From the NCBI GenBank assembly GCA_910579425.1, contig CAJTVL010000014.1, positions 1-64,000 of the forward strand: a stretch of 64,000 nucleotides of DNA. The letters are read 5' to 3'. Both the position numbers and the translations under genes were made by a program. This DNA comes from an uncultured Lachnospiraceae bacterium (GTDB lineage Bacteria; Bacillota; Clostridia; Lachnospirales; Lachnospiraceae). The notes beneath the pieces were generated by a model. The model was given only the letters and a program-made list of their open reading frames with translations, searched no databases and had not been told where the DNA came from. How positions within the stretch are numbered: position 1 is the stretch's first letter; every line of letters begins with the position of its first letter. Below, piece by piece: positions 49,625-57,627 of this stretch.

Positions 49625-51274
49625 ATGAAAAGGCGGATAAAAGGACTGGTTTGCTTTGCGCTGGCAATAAGCTTTTTGGGGCTGTGGGGTTTCAGGGCGC
49701 AGGCCAGTGAAGAAAATGGCAAGGCCAAAAGAATACTGCCGGGGATTTTCATTGAGAATATTTCCCTGGAGGGGAAAACGGCCGAGGAAGCAAGGGCGGA
49801 AGTGGAAAGCTACGTGAGTGAAAGTCTCGGCGGAAGGGTCATCTCGCTGATCGCCATAGACGGAAATAAGGTAGATATAACGCCTGCGGAGATAGGGCTT
49901 CGCTGGAGTAATCCGGAGATTGTGGAGGAGGCGGCCGATATAGGCCAGACAGGAAATGTGGTTGCGCGTTATAAGGCGGCTAAAGACCTCCAGTATCAGA
50001 ATAAAGTGTTCCACATGGAATTTGATGCGGACAGGGAGCAGATCAGACAGATTCTCGAGCAGCAGTGCGCCGTCTATAATGTAGAGGCAAAGGATGCAAC
50101 CCTTTCCCGGGTAAACGGGAGTTTTGTGATAAATGAGGGACAGACAGGCAAAGTAATAGATGTGGAGGCCTCCACACAGCTCATTTGCGATTATTTTAAC
50201 AGCGACTGGAATGAAGAAGAGGGCGGCTCCATAGAGCTGATCATCTCTGTGGACGAACCTCAGGGGACCGCAGAAGAGCTGGGAAAGGTAAAGGATGTAC
50301 TGGGAACCTTTACTACCAGCTATCGGACCTCCGGATCGGCCAGAAGCGCCAATGTGGCCAACGGATGTGCCTTGATAAACGGTACAACCCTGTATCCCGG
50401 GGACGAGTTCTCGACCTGTGAGGCGATTACCCCCTTTACCTCCGAAAACGGTTACTATATGGCTGCGTCTTATTTGAACGGCCAGGTAGTGGACAGCCTG
50501 GGAGGCGGTATCTGCCAGGTTTCAACCACGCTCTATAATGCGGTGCTGTTGTCGGAGTTAGAGGTTACGGAGCGCCACAATCACTCCATGATTGTGACCT
50601 ATGTGGATCCCTCTGCGGATGCGGCCATTGCAGAATCCTCAGGGAAAGATTTCAGGTTTGTCAATAACACCCAGGCGCCGCTCTACATCGAAGGCGTCAC
50701 TACGGACGATAAGCATATTACTTTTACCATTTACGGTGTGGAAACCAGGGACAGCGGCCATCAGGTGCGCTATGAAAGCGAAGTGGTCAGCACCACCTAT
50801 CCTGACACGGAAGTGATCTATGTCAATGAGTCTCTTCCTTTGGGTTCGATTTCCGTGCAGTCGGCGCACATCGGATATAAAGCAAACCTGTGGAAGATTG
50901 TCACGGAGAACGGCCGGGAGGTGAGTCGGGAGCAGGTGAATTCCAGTTCCTATAAGGTAACCCCACGGACGGCGACGGTAGGCGTCGCCACCGCGGATCC
51001 CAATGCGTATAATCAGATTATGGCGGCGATTGCCACGAATAGTATTGATCATGTGAAAAATGTGGCTGCAGCCCTGGCGGCAGGAGAAGTGCCGCCGCCT
51101 ACTGAAGTGCCCATTGACCCGGCTACGGGCCAGCCCATAGGAGGAGGGGCTGATCCCGGAGCAGGTCAGCCCATAGGAGGAGCTGTGCCTGCAGACCCGG
51201 CTGCAGCCCAGCCGGCAGCGCCCGCAGAGCAGGCGCCGGCAGAGGTACCGCCAGCGGAATTACCAGCGGAGTGA
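49625..51274 (+). CDS. VanW-family cell-wall protein
   Basis: 549 residues from ATG 49625, seven bases after GAGGTG. Signal peptide at residues 1-28 (LVCFALAISFLGLWGF ... AQA). Residues ~30-215 hold peptidoglycan-binding-like (PG_binding_4) repeats. The VanW domain spans ~225-370 (TTSYRTSGSARSANVANGCA, LYPGDEFS, SLGGGICQVSTTLYNAVLLSE). A beta-rich G5-like part follows, then a low-complexity Pro/Ala/Gly tail (GQPIGGGADPGAGQPIGG ...), probably extended through the wall. VanW was named in vancomycin gene clusters, but its function remains unknown and the domain alone does not mean resistance. Confidence 0.88.
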   Translation: MKRRIKGLVCFALAISFLGLWGFRAQASEENGKAKRILPGIFIENISLEGKTAEEARAEVESYVSESLGGRVISLIAIDGNKVDITPAEIGLRWSNPEIVEEAADIGQTGNVVARYKAAKDLQYQNKVFHMEFDADREQIRQILEQQCAVYNVEAKDATLSRVNGSFVINEGQTGKVIDVEASTQLICDYFNSDWNEEEGGSIELIISVDEPQGTAEELGKVKDVLGTFTTSYRTSGSARSANVANGCALINGTTLYPGDEFSTCEAITPFTSENGYYMAASYLNGQVVDSLGGGICQVSTTLYNAVLLSELEVTERHNHSMIVTYVDPSADAAIAESSGKDFRFVNNTQAPLYIEGVTTDDKHITFTIYGVETRDSGHQVRYESEVVSTTYPDTEVIYVNESLPLGSISVQSAHIGYKANLWKIVTENGREVSREQVNSSSYKVTPRTATVGVATADPNAYNQIMAAIATNSIDHVKNVAAALAAGEVPPPTEVPIDPATGQPIGGGADPGAGQPIGGAVPADPAAAQPAAPAEQAPAEVPPAELPAE

Positions 51275-51282
51275 GGTTCGGG

Positions 51283-52302
51283 ATGAAGACAGGAAAAATA
51301 TCCGAAAGTATTTTGAAGCGTTCCGTACTTGGAAAAATAAAAACCCGTAGAAAAGAAATACAAAAAGGCGCAGGCGCAGGCGAGGACTGCGCCTTTTTGG
51401 CATGGGGAGACACTGAGCTTTGTCCGGCTGCCGTTTCCACCCAGACATGCACACTTCCTGTGAAGAGAGTGACTTATTATGCCATCATGGCAGCCGCCAA
51501 TAATCTGGCAGCTTCAGGAGCTGTCCCGGCGGCAGTTACCTTATCCCTGACCCTTCCTCAGGAAGCGGAGGAGGCGGTTTTAAAGGAGCTTATGGAGCAG
51601 GCGGAGGAATGCTGCGGGGAACTGAATATTCAGATCGCAGGCGGACATACGGAGGTAAGCGGGGCCGTTAACTGGCCGGTGGTCACGGCCACAGTAATCG
51701 GCAAGGCGGCTGTCAAAAGAGAGGACCAACACGAGAGGCATAAGGTTTGTGAAGGGCATAAGGATGTGGTAGTAAGCAAGTGGATTGGCATCGAGGGAAC
51801 AGCCATCCTTGTCAGAGAAAAGGAAGAAGAGCTGCTGAAGAGATTTTCAGCCGGATTCTTAGGGGCGGCAAGGGAACAGGAGCGGTATCTCTCGGTAGAG
51901 AGGGAGGCCGCCATAGCGCTTAAGTCCAGCGTTTATGCAATGCATGATGTGAGAAACGGCGGTATTTTCGGTGCATTGTGGGAGCTTTCCCGGAAATTAG
52001 GCGTTGGACTATCCATAGATTTAAAAGAAATTCCGGTAAAACAGGAAACCATAGAAATCTGTGAATTTTTTAATATAAGTCCTTACGAGCTCTTATCGGG
52101 GGGAGCGCTGATTATGGCAGCCGAGGACGGCAATGGGCTGGTAAGAGAGCTGAAGAAGGCGGGAATTGCCGCATCCGTGATCGGCCGCACCAATGACAGT
52201 AATGACAGGCTTATCCTGAATGGAGAGGAAACCAGGTATTTGGGGCCTCCTGGGCCGGACGAGATTTATAAAATAGCATTTAAGGAAGAAAGGATAGGGT
52301 GA
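51283..52302 (+). CDS. AIR synthase-like protein (HypE/ThiL/PurM superfamily)
   Basis: 339 residues from ATG 51283; a GTG at 51271 overlapping the VanW stop is an alternative. The N-terminal domain has GAGAGEDCAFLAWGD and YYAIMAAANNLAASGAVPAAVTL, and then NIQIAGGHTEVSGAV, the ATP-binding pattern of the PurM/HypE family. The C-terminal domain contains YAMHDVRNGGIFGALWELS and ELLSGGALIMAAED. Members bind ATP and phosphorylate or dehydrate a substrate; the closest named relatives are hydrogenase maturation factor HypE and AIR-synthase-related proteins. No hydrogenase or thiamine genes are nearby. It lies five bases before the Lrp gene. Confidence 0.75.
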   Translation: MKTGKISESILKRSVLGKIKTRRKEIQKGAGAGEDCAFLAWGDTELCPAAVSTQTCTLPVKRVTYYAIMAAANNLAASGAVPAAVTLSLTLPQEAEEAVLKELMEQAEECCGELNIQIAGGHTEVSGAVNWPVVTATVIGKAAVKREDQHERHKVCEGHKDVVVSKWIGIEGTAILVREKEEELLKRFSAGFLGAAREQERYLSVEREAAIALKSSVYAMHDVRNGGIFGALWELSRKLGVGLSIDLKEIPVKQETIEICEFFNISPYELLSGGALIMAAEDGNGLVRELKKAGIAASVIGRTNDSNDRLILNGEETRYLGPPGPDEIYKIAFKEERIG

Positions 52303-52306
52303 GAGA

Positions 52307-52789
52307 ATGAGAGAACAAATTTTAGCGATCATAGAGAAGAACAGCCGCATCAATATCAAAGAGCTTGCGGTGATTTTGGGAGCGGATGAGCTGACCATAG
52401 CAAACGAGCTGAAAGCCATGGAGGAGGAAGGAGTGATCTGCGGTTACCACACCATGATCGACTGGGAAAAGACCTCCATCGAGAAGGTGACCGCGCTGAT
52501 CGAGGTGCGGATTACGCCCCAGAGAGGCCAAGGCTATGACAATATTGCGGAGAGGATTTATAAATATCCGGAGGTGAACAGTGTATATCTGATTTCCGGA
52601 GGGTATGATCTTCTGGTGACCCTGGAGGGAAAATCCCTGAAGGCCGTTTCCGGCTTTGTGTCGGATAAGCTCTCCACCCTGGAGGGGGTTCTGAGTACGG
52701 CAACCCACTTTATCTTAAAGAAATATAAGGATCACGGGACGATTTTAACCCAAAAATATGAAGATACCAGGGAGAAGGTGACGCCATGA
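52307..52789 (+). CDS. Lrp/AsnC-family transcriptional regulator
   Basis: 160 residues. N-terminal HTH (IEKNSRINIKELAVILGADE, then LTIANELKAMEEEGVICGY) and a C-terminal RAM/AsnC ligand domain (VTALIEVRITPQRGQGYDNI, VNSVYLISGGYDLLVTLEG). Feast/famine regulators sense amino acids as octamers. The stop codon overlaps the start of the aminotransferase gene in ATGA, so it most likely controls or responds to the same amino acid. Confidence 0.9.
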   Translation: MREQILAIIEKNSRINIKELAVILGADELTIANELKAMEEEGVICGYHTMIDWEKTSIEKVTALIEVRITPQRGQGYDNIAERIYKYPEVNSVYLISGGYDLLVTLEGKSLKAVSGFVSDKLSTLEGVLSTATHFILKKYKDHGTILTQKYEDTREKVTP

Positions 52790-53955
52790 GAAATCCGTTA
52801 GCAGATAAAGTAGTTACCATTAAGCCCTCGGGGATCCGGAAGTTTTTTGACATTGTAAGCGAGATGAAGGATGCTATATCTCTCGGCGTGGGGGAACCGG
52901 ATTTTGACACACCCTGGCATATCAGGGATGAGGGAATTTATTCCCTGGAAAAAGGACGCACGTTTTATACTTCTAATTCCGGGTTGAAGGAATTAAAGAT
53001 AGAGATAGCGAATTACATACACAGGACCCAGGGGATTTCCTATGATTCGGAGCATGAGGTGATCGTCACGGTAGGCGGTTCCGAGGCTATTGATATTGCC
53101 CTGAGAGCGATGCTCAATCCTGGGGAGGAGGTGCTGATTCCCCAGCCCAGCTTTGTGTCTTATGAGCCATGTACCATCCTTGCAGGGGGAAACCCTGTAA
53201 TCATTGACCTGAAGGAGGAAGATGAGTTTAAGCTGACGCCTGAGGAGCTCAGAGCCGCCATCACGGAGAAAACAAAGATATTGATTCTCCCCTTTCCCAA
53301 TAACCCTACAGGGGCAACTATGGAAAAAGAGGAGCTGGAGGCCATTGCGGAGATTGTCCGCGAAAAGGATATTTTTGTGATTACGGATGAAATTTATGGG
53401 GAGCTGACCTATAACGGAAAGCACGTTTCCCTGGCTAGCCTGCCGGGAATGCAGGAGAGGACGGTGCTCATCAACGGCTTTTCCAAGGCCTATGCCATGA
53501 CAGGGTGGAGACTTGGGTATGCCTGTGCGCCAAGGCAGATTATGGAGCAGATGCTCAAGATTCATCAGTTTGCCATCATGTGCGCACCTACCACCAGCCA
53601 GTATGCCGCAGTAGAGGCGTTGAAGAACGGCGATGATGATGTGGCCATGATGCGGGAGTCCTATAATCAGAGAAGAAGATTCCTGATGCACGCCTTTAAG
53701 GAAATGGGGTTACAATGCTTTGAACCCTACGGCGCATTCTATGTGTTTCCCTGCATTAAAGAATTCGGTATGACCAGTGAGGAGTTTGCAGAAAGGCTCC
53801 TGGCGGAAGAGAAGGTGGCGGTCGTGCCGGGAACCGCATTCGGAGACTGCGGGGAAGGTTTCCTCAGGATTTCCTATGCTTATTCGTTGGAGAACCTGAA
53901 AATAGCGTTGGATAAGATTGGCGCATTCGTCGCCAGGCTTCGGGAAGAGAAGTAA
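52786..53955 (+). CDS. Class I pyridoxal-phosphate aminotransferase paired with Lrp
   Basis: 389 residues, fold type I aminotransferase of the AspB/AraT group. Features: ISLGVGEPDFDTPWHI near the N-terminus, VTVGGSEAIDIALRA, LPFPNNPTGATM, FVITDEIYGELTYN, and the lysine motif INGFSKAYAMTGWRLGY. Probable substrates are aspartate, aromatic or branched-chain amino acids. Translationally coupled to the upstream Lrp/AsnC gene by a 4-base overlap, a pairing often seen in Firmicutes. A bidirectional terminator follows. Confidence 0.9.
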   Translation: MRNPLADKVVTIKPSGIRKFFDIVSEMKDAISLGVGEPDFDTPWHIRDEGIYSLEKGRTFYTSNSGLKELKIEIANYIHRTQGISYDSEHEVIVTVGGSEAIDIALRAMLNPGEEVLIPQPSFVSYEPCTILAGGNPVIIDLKEEDEFKLTPEELRAAITEKTKILILPFPNNPTGATMEKEELEAIAEIVREKDIFVITDEIYGELTYNGKHVSLASLPGMQERTVLINGFSKAYAMTGWRLGYACAPRQIMEQMLKIHQFAIMCAPTTSQYAAVEALKNGDDDVAMMRESYNQRRRFLMHAFKEMGLQCFEPYGAFYVFPCIKEFGMTSEEFAERLLAEEKVAVVPGTAFGDCGEGFLRISYAYSLENLKIALDKIGAFVARLREEK

Positions 53956-53995
53956 GCGTCCGGAAGCCATACATTAAGAAAAGAGAAGGAAACGG

Positions 53996-54048
53996 CAGGG
54001 GCAGTTCACACCTTTTGATTTAATTGGTGCGGCTGCCCCTGATTTTCT
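53996..54048. terminator. Bidirectional terminator between the aminotransferase and SIMPL genes
   Basis: CAGGGGCAG (53996-54004) pairs with CTGCCCCTG (54033-54041), with CACC/GGTG inside, followed by ATTTTCTT on the plus strand. On the minus strand the tail is CGTTTCCTT. Confidence 0.75.
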
Positions 54049-54050
54049 TA

Positions 54051-54893
54051 TCAGTAGATCTGATATTCCACAACAATACTTGCCTCCACCTGGATTTTGC
54101 CGGGCATGATGCCTGCGCCGTCCTCCATCGCCAGGGACATTTCCTGTTTGGCGGCATATCTGCCGGTAAGGGCAGAGTCAGAATACCGCTCCTGGGAGTA
54201 TCCGCTGGTCTCCTTGATGTTAATTACGGAACCGACCTGACATCCGGCAGCATCGGCCAGCGCCTGCGCCTTTTGGCGGGCGGACGCTACTGCGGCGGTC
54301 AGAGCCTGTTGATAACTCTCGTCGTATTTGCTGGCCTGATATGTGATGGAGCGGATGGTATTGATGCCTTCCGAGACGGATTGGGACAAAATTTCGTCAA
54401 GGCCGTCAATGGGCAGATCAGAGACAGTGAGCGTGGTAATGGCCTCATAGCCGGTAACCCGGGGCGTATTGCCGGAGTAATTATAAACGGGATTCATGTA
54501 ATAGTCCGAGGTCTGGATGGAAGCCTCGTCAACATTCAGGGACTTTAACAGCCCGATCACCTGACTGACGGACTCCGTATTTTTCTGCTGACAGGAGGCT
54601 GCGTCGCTCGCCTGGGTGCGGACGGAATATTCCACCTGGGCGATATCGGGAACTACGGTAACCTTTTCGCTGCTGTTTACGGAGATGGAGTTGGTATTGT
54701 AGGCAGTTGACAGGAAAGTATCCGGCAGCCGTTGGGAGTCAGCAGGATCTTCAGGCTGATTTTGGGCTTCTGCGGTATCGCCGGAGGCTCTTTGCTCCTT
54801 AGAGGGAGTATTTGAACCGGAAGAGGAAGCAGCACAGCCTGTGATAAGGGCGAGAATAAGTCCTGTGGTTAATAGAAAAGATGCTTTTTTCAT
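54051..54893 (-). CDS. SIMPL-domain (DUF541) lipoprotein
   Basis: 280 residues. Lipoprotein signal with lipobox ITGC, Cys20. A Ser/Asp/Gln-rich linker (to ~60) precedes the SIMPL domain at ~70-280: ISVNSSEKVTVVPDIAQVEY, VDEASIQTSDYYMNPVYNY, SARQKAQALADAAG and the closing VEASIVVEYQIY. SIMPL proteins are widespread secreted proteins, a few of them linked to stress tolerance; the molecular role is unknown. AGGAGG precedes the start. Confidence 0.88.
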   Translation of the reverse strand: MKKASFLLTTGLILALITGCAASSSGSNTPSKEQRASGDTAEAQNQPEDPADSQRLPDTFLSTAYNTNSISVNSSEKVTVVPDIAQVEYSVRTQASDAASCQQKNTESVSQVIGLLKSLNVDEASIQTSDYYMNPVYNYSGNTPRVTGYEAITTLTVSDLPIDGLDEILSQSVSEGINTIRSITYQASKYDESYQQALTAAVASARQKAQALADAAGCQVGSVINIKETSGYSQERYSDSALTGRYAAKQEMSLAMEDGAGIMPGKIQVEASIVVEYQIY

Positions 54894-54978
54894 AAAACAA
54901 ATCCTCCTTTGGTATCTGTATTGTGTCCTTTACTATAGATACGCAGGAGGATAATAAATTTATTGGAAAATCTGCTTT

Positions 54979-55473
54979 TTATGACTTCCACTGCAGTCTG
55001 TGAAGCTCGCCTTCCCGCTGCATTTGCAAAAATCCCTGTTGGCGCAGAGCCTCATAGAGAACAATGGCCACGGAGTTGGACAAATTCAGGGAGCGGATGT
55101 CAGGCAGCATGGGAATACGGATACAGTTATCCTCGCAGTCTACCAGTATTTCCTCCGGAATCCCCGCGCTTTCTTTTCCGAACATGATAAAATCTTCCGG
55201 AGAGTAGGAAACTTCCGTGTAGATACGCCGGGCCTTGGTGGTGGCCATCCAGATTTTTGCGCCGGGATGGAGCGTCTTGAATTCTTCGAAATTCATATAT
55301 CTGGTTATGTCGAGGGATTCCCAGTAATCCATTCCCGCGCGCTTTAGCTCCTTTTCACCCAGGCGAAACCCCAGGGGCTCTATTAAATGAAGGCCGGTGC
55401 CTGTGGCAACACAGGTTCTTCCGATATTTCCGGTATTTGCCGGGATTTCCGGCTGGTGCAGAATGATATGCAT
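54979..55473 (-). CDS. trmL: tRNA (cytidine/uridine-34-2'-O)-methyltransferase TrmL
   Basis: 164 residues, SPOUT class. Methylates the 2'-O of the wobble base in tRNA-Leu isoacceptors in E. coli. Motifs: HQPEIPANTGNIGRTC, LHLIEPLGF, MFGKESAGIPEEIL and IPMLPDIRSLNLSNSVAIVLYE, the knotted SAM site. Full length. The gene starts 17 bases after the histidine kinase gene ends, so it may be the last gene of the transcript that begins with the response regulator. Confidence 0.93.
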   Translation of the reverse strand: MHIILHQPEIPANTGNIGRTCVATGTGLHLIEPLGFRLGEKELKRAGMDYWESLDITRYMNFEEFKTLHPGAKIWMATTKARRIYTEVSYSPEDFIMFGKESAGIPEEILVDCEDNCIRIPMLPDIRSLNLSNSVAIVLYEALRQQGFLQMQREGELHRLQWKS

Positions 55474-55489
55474 AATAAAAACGATCCTT

Positions 55490-56914
55490 TCAATCCTCGT
55501 TTCCTCCGTCTGTCAGCGGCAGGGAAAAAATAAACTCTGTTCCCACGCCTTCGGTGCTGATGACATTGATATGTTCCCCATGGGCATGAATGATTTCCTT
55601 GGTGATGGAAAGCCCGAGGCCGGTGCCTTTTTTGTCTTTCCCTCTGGATAAATCGGATTTATAAAATCTGTCCCAGATCAGCTTCAAATCATCCTTGGGG
55701 ATACCGATTCCTCTGTCCTTGACGGATACAAAGACTTTGTTGTGCTTTTCGGTGGTTTCTATTTTAATAATGGAATCGCTGTGGCTGAATTTAATCGCAT
55801 TGTCCAGCAGATTGTAGAGCACCTGCTGGATTTTGCCTACATCCGCATTTACGAACAGCTCATCCCCTGACAGGATCAGCTCGATGGCAATGGTCTTGTT
55901 TTTGCAGGTACCCTCGAAGGAGGCGGCGGTATTGCGGATGATTTTGTTAATATCAAAGTCGTTTTTGTCCAGCAGCATTCCTTTGGTATTTAAATTGTTC
56001 AGAACCAGAAGGCTGTTGGTGAGTTTGATGAGCCGCTCCGTTTCATTTACAACGATAGTCAGGTATTTTTCGTAAAGCTCCGGCGGTATGGTGCCGTCCA
56101 GCATGGCTTCCAGATACCCCTTGATGGAGGTAAGGGGAGAGCGGAAGTCATGGGATACGTTAGCCACAAACTTCTTTTGATCGTCCTCGGAACGGGCGAT
56201 TTCGTTTGCCATATAAGAAAGGGTTGCGCCCAGATAGCCGATCTCGTCCTCACTGTCAATTTGAAGCTCATAGTGCATGTTCCCGGAGGCAAACTGCTCC
56301 GTAGCCTCAGTAATCCTGCGCAGGGGAAGATAAACCATTTCCGTAAAGAAGATCAGAATGATCAGGGACAGCAAAAAAAGGATCACCAGCATCAGGTAGG
56401 AAATATTTAAAAGCCCGTTGGATGACGCCAAAATATTGCTCATAGGATAGTGGATTACCACATAGCCCCGCACCTTATAATCGGATGTGATAGGGGCAAA
56501 AACGCTGAGCTGGTTCTGCGTAAAGCTGTTAAGAAAATTCCCTATGGTGTAATAGGAATTTTCCGTAACGGTAGGATCAAAGCCCTCGATCACGGTCTCG
56601 TTTCCCACGTCGATGGGAGCGTCGGAATCCAGAATCATAAGCCCGGAAGGATTGATGATCCACAGATTGGCGGAAAGGTAAGTGTCCAGGGCGTCAAGCT
56701 GTTTTTTCACCGTGTCCAGGGAGGTTTCATTGTTGTACAGATCTGCGGCATAGGTGTTGGCAATCAGGGTGGCCTCCCGGTAAAGGGCCTCCGCTTTCTC
56801 TCTTGTGAGCTGCTCAGTAGTCATATTGCTGACAAAGGTGGCTACCACTACAAAGCCGAAGAAACCGAAAATAAAATAGGCCAGCAGAAATTTCAGGTAG
56901 AGGGTTTTTCTCAT
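55490..56914 (-). CDS. Sensor histidine kinase, membrane-bound
   Basis: 474 residues. TM1 at ~10-30, an extracellular sensor region (~31-165), TM2 at ~172-192, HAMP at ~193-245, then the H box with His255 (NVSHDFRSPLTSIKGYLEA) and the ATPase domain with NLLDNAIKFS, DRGIGIPKDDLKLIWDRFY and GTGLGLSITKEI. It autophosphorylates and passes phosphate to the response regulator, whose gene overlaps its start by four bases. The signal is unknown; cell-envelope stress would fit the family. Confidence 0.92.
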   Translation of the reverse strand: MRKTLYLKFLLAYFIFGFFGFVVVATFVSNMTTEQLTREKAEALYREATLIANTYAADLYNNETSLDTVKKQLDALDTYLSANLWIINPSGLMILDSDAPIDVGNETVIEGFDPTVTENSYYTIGNFLNSFTQNQLSVFAPITSDYKVRGYVVIHYPMSNILASSNGLLNISYLMLVILFLLSLIILIFFTEMVYLPLRRITEATEQFASGNMHYELQIDSEDEIGYLGATLSYMANEIARSEDDQKKFVANVSHDFRSPLTSIKGYLEAMLDGTIPPELYEKYLTIVVNETERLIKLTNSLLVLNNLNTKGMLLDKNDFDINKIIRNTAASFEGTCKNKTIAIELILSGDELFVNADVGKIQQVLYNLLDNAIKFSHSDSIIKIETTEKHNKVFVSVKDRGIGIPKDDLKLIWDRFYKSDLSRGKDKKGTGLGLSITKEIIHAHGEHINVISTEGVGTEFIFSLPLTDGGNED

Positions 56915-57612
56915 TGCCTTACCTCGAACTTATAGCCAATCCCCCAGATTGTGGCGATCCTCCAGCCGGCATGGTCGCTTATTTTCTCACGCAGCCGCTT
57001 GATATGGACGTCTACCGTCCTGGTGTCGCCGATGTATTCATAGCCCCAGAGCTGGTCGAGAAGCTGCTCCCTTGTGAAGACATGGTTGGGGGAGGAGGCA
57101 AGAAAATACAGAAGCTCCAGCTCTTTAGGAGGCATTTCTACGATTTTTCCCATATAGACAACGGAATAATTCGTCAGGTTGACGGAAAGATCCGGGTATT
57201 CCACACATTTTATGTCGGGGGCGGCGGGGGCGGCAGGAGCAGGCTTGTACCTTCGCAGTACAGCCTTTACCCTTGCAACCAGTTCTTTGGAGTCAAAGGG
57301 CTTTTCCATATAGTCATCGGCGCCCAGCTCCAGTCCCAGTACTTTGTCGAAAATTTCACCTTTGGCGGAGAGCATGATAATAGGAATGGAGGACTTGGCA
57401 CGGAGCTCCCGGCACACCTGATAGCCGTCAATGCCGGGCAGCATCAGATCCAGCAAAATCAGGTTGGGGGCAAAGGAATCTGCCAGAAGCAGGGCGCTTT
57501 CCCCGTCGCCGGTGGTCATGGTTTCAAAGCATTCCTTTGTCAGATAGAGGGAAATTAATTCCGCAATATTGCTGTCATCGTCAATAATTAATATTTTTTG
57601 TCTGTTTACCAT
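56911..57612 (-). CDS. OmpR/PhoB-family response regulator
   Basis: 233 residues. Receiver domain with acidic pocket D11-D13, phosphoacceptor D55 in LILLDLMLPGIDG, and K in the MEKPFD loop. The C-terminal winged helix has MPPKELELLYFLASSPNHVF, REQLLDQLWGYEYIGDTRTV and VDVHIKRLREKI. An Ala/Pro linker (PAPAAPAAPD) joins the halves. Translationally coupled to the downstream histidine kinase. Confidence 0.93.
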   Translation of the reverse strand: MVNRQKILIIDDDSNIAELISLYLTKECFETMTTGDGESALLLADSFAPNLILLDLMLPGIDGYQVCRELRAKSSIPIIMLSAKGEIFDKVLGLELGADDYMEKPFDSKELVARVKAVLRRYKPAPAAPAAPDIKCVEYPDLSVNLTNYSVVYMGKIVEMPPKELELLYFLASSPNHVFTREQLLDQLWGYEYIGDTRTVDVHIKRLREKISDHAGWRIATIWGIGYKFEVRQ

Positions 57613-57627
57613 ATGGAAACCTCCGTT

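Noticed and set aside
49625..51274. A vancomycin-resistance locus, because of the VanW domain
   Set aside because: No vanH, ligase, vanX or VanRS-type genes are adjacent. VanW domains are common in ordinary Clostridia chromosomes.
56911..57558. Plus-strand 214-codon frame opposite the response regulator
   Set aside because: It is the antisense shadow of a clear receiver plus winged-helix protein, with poly-Gly from the Ala/Pro linker.
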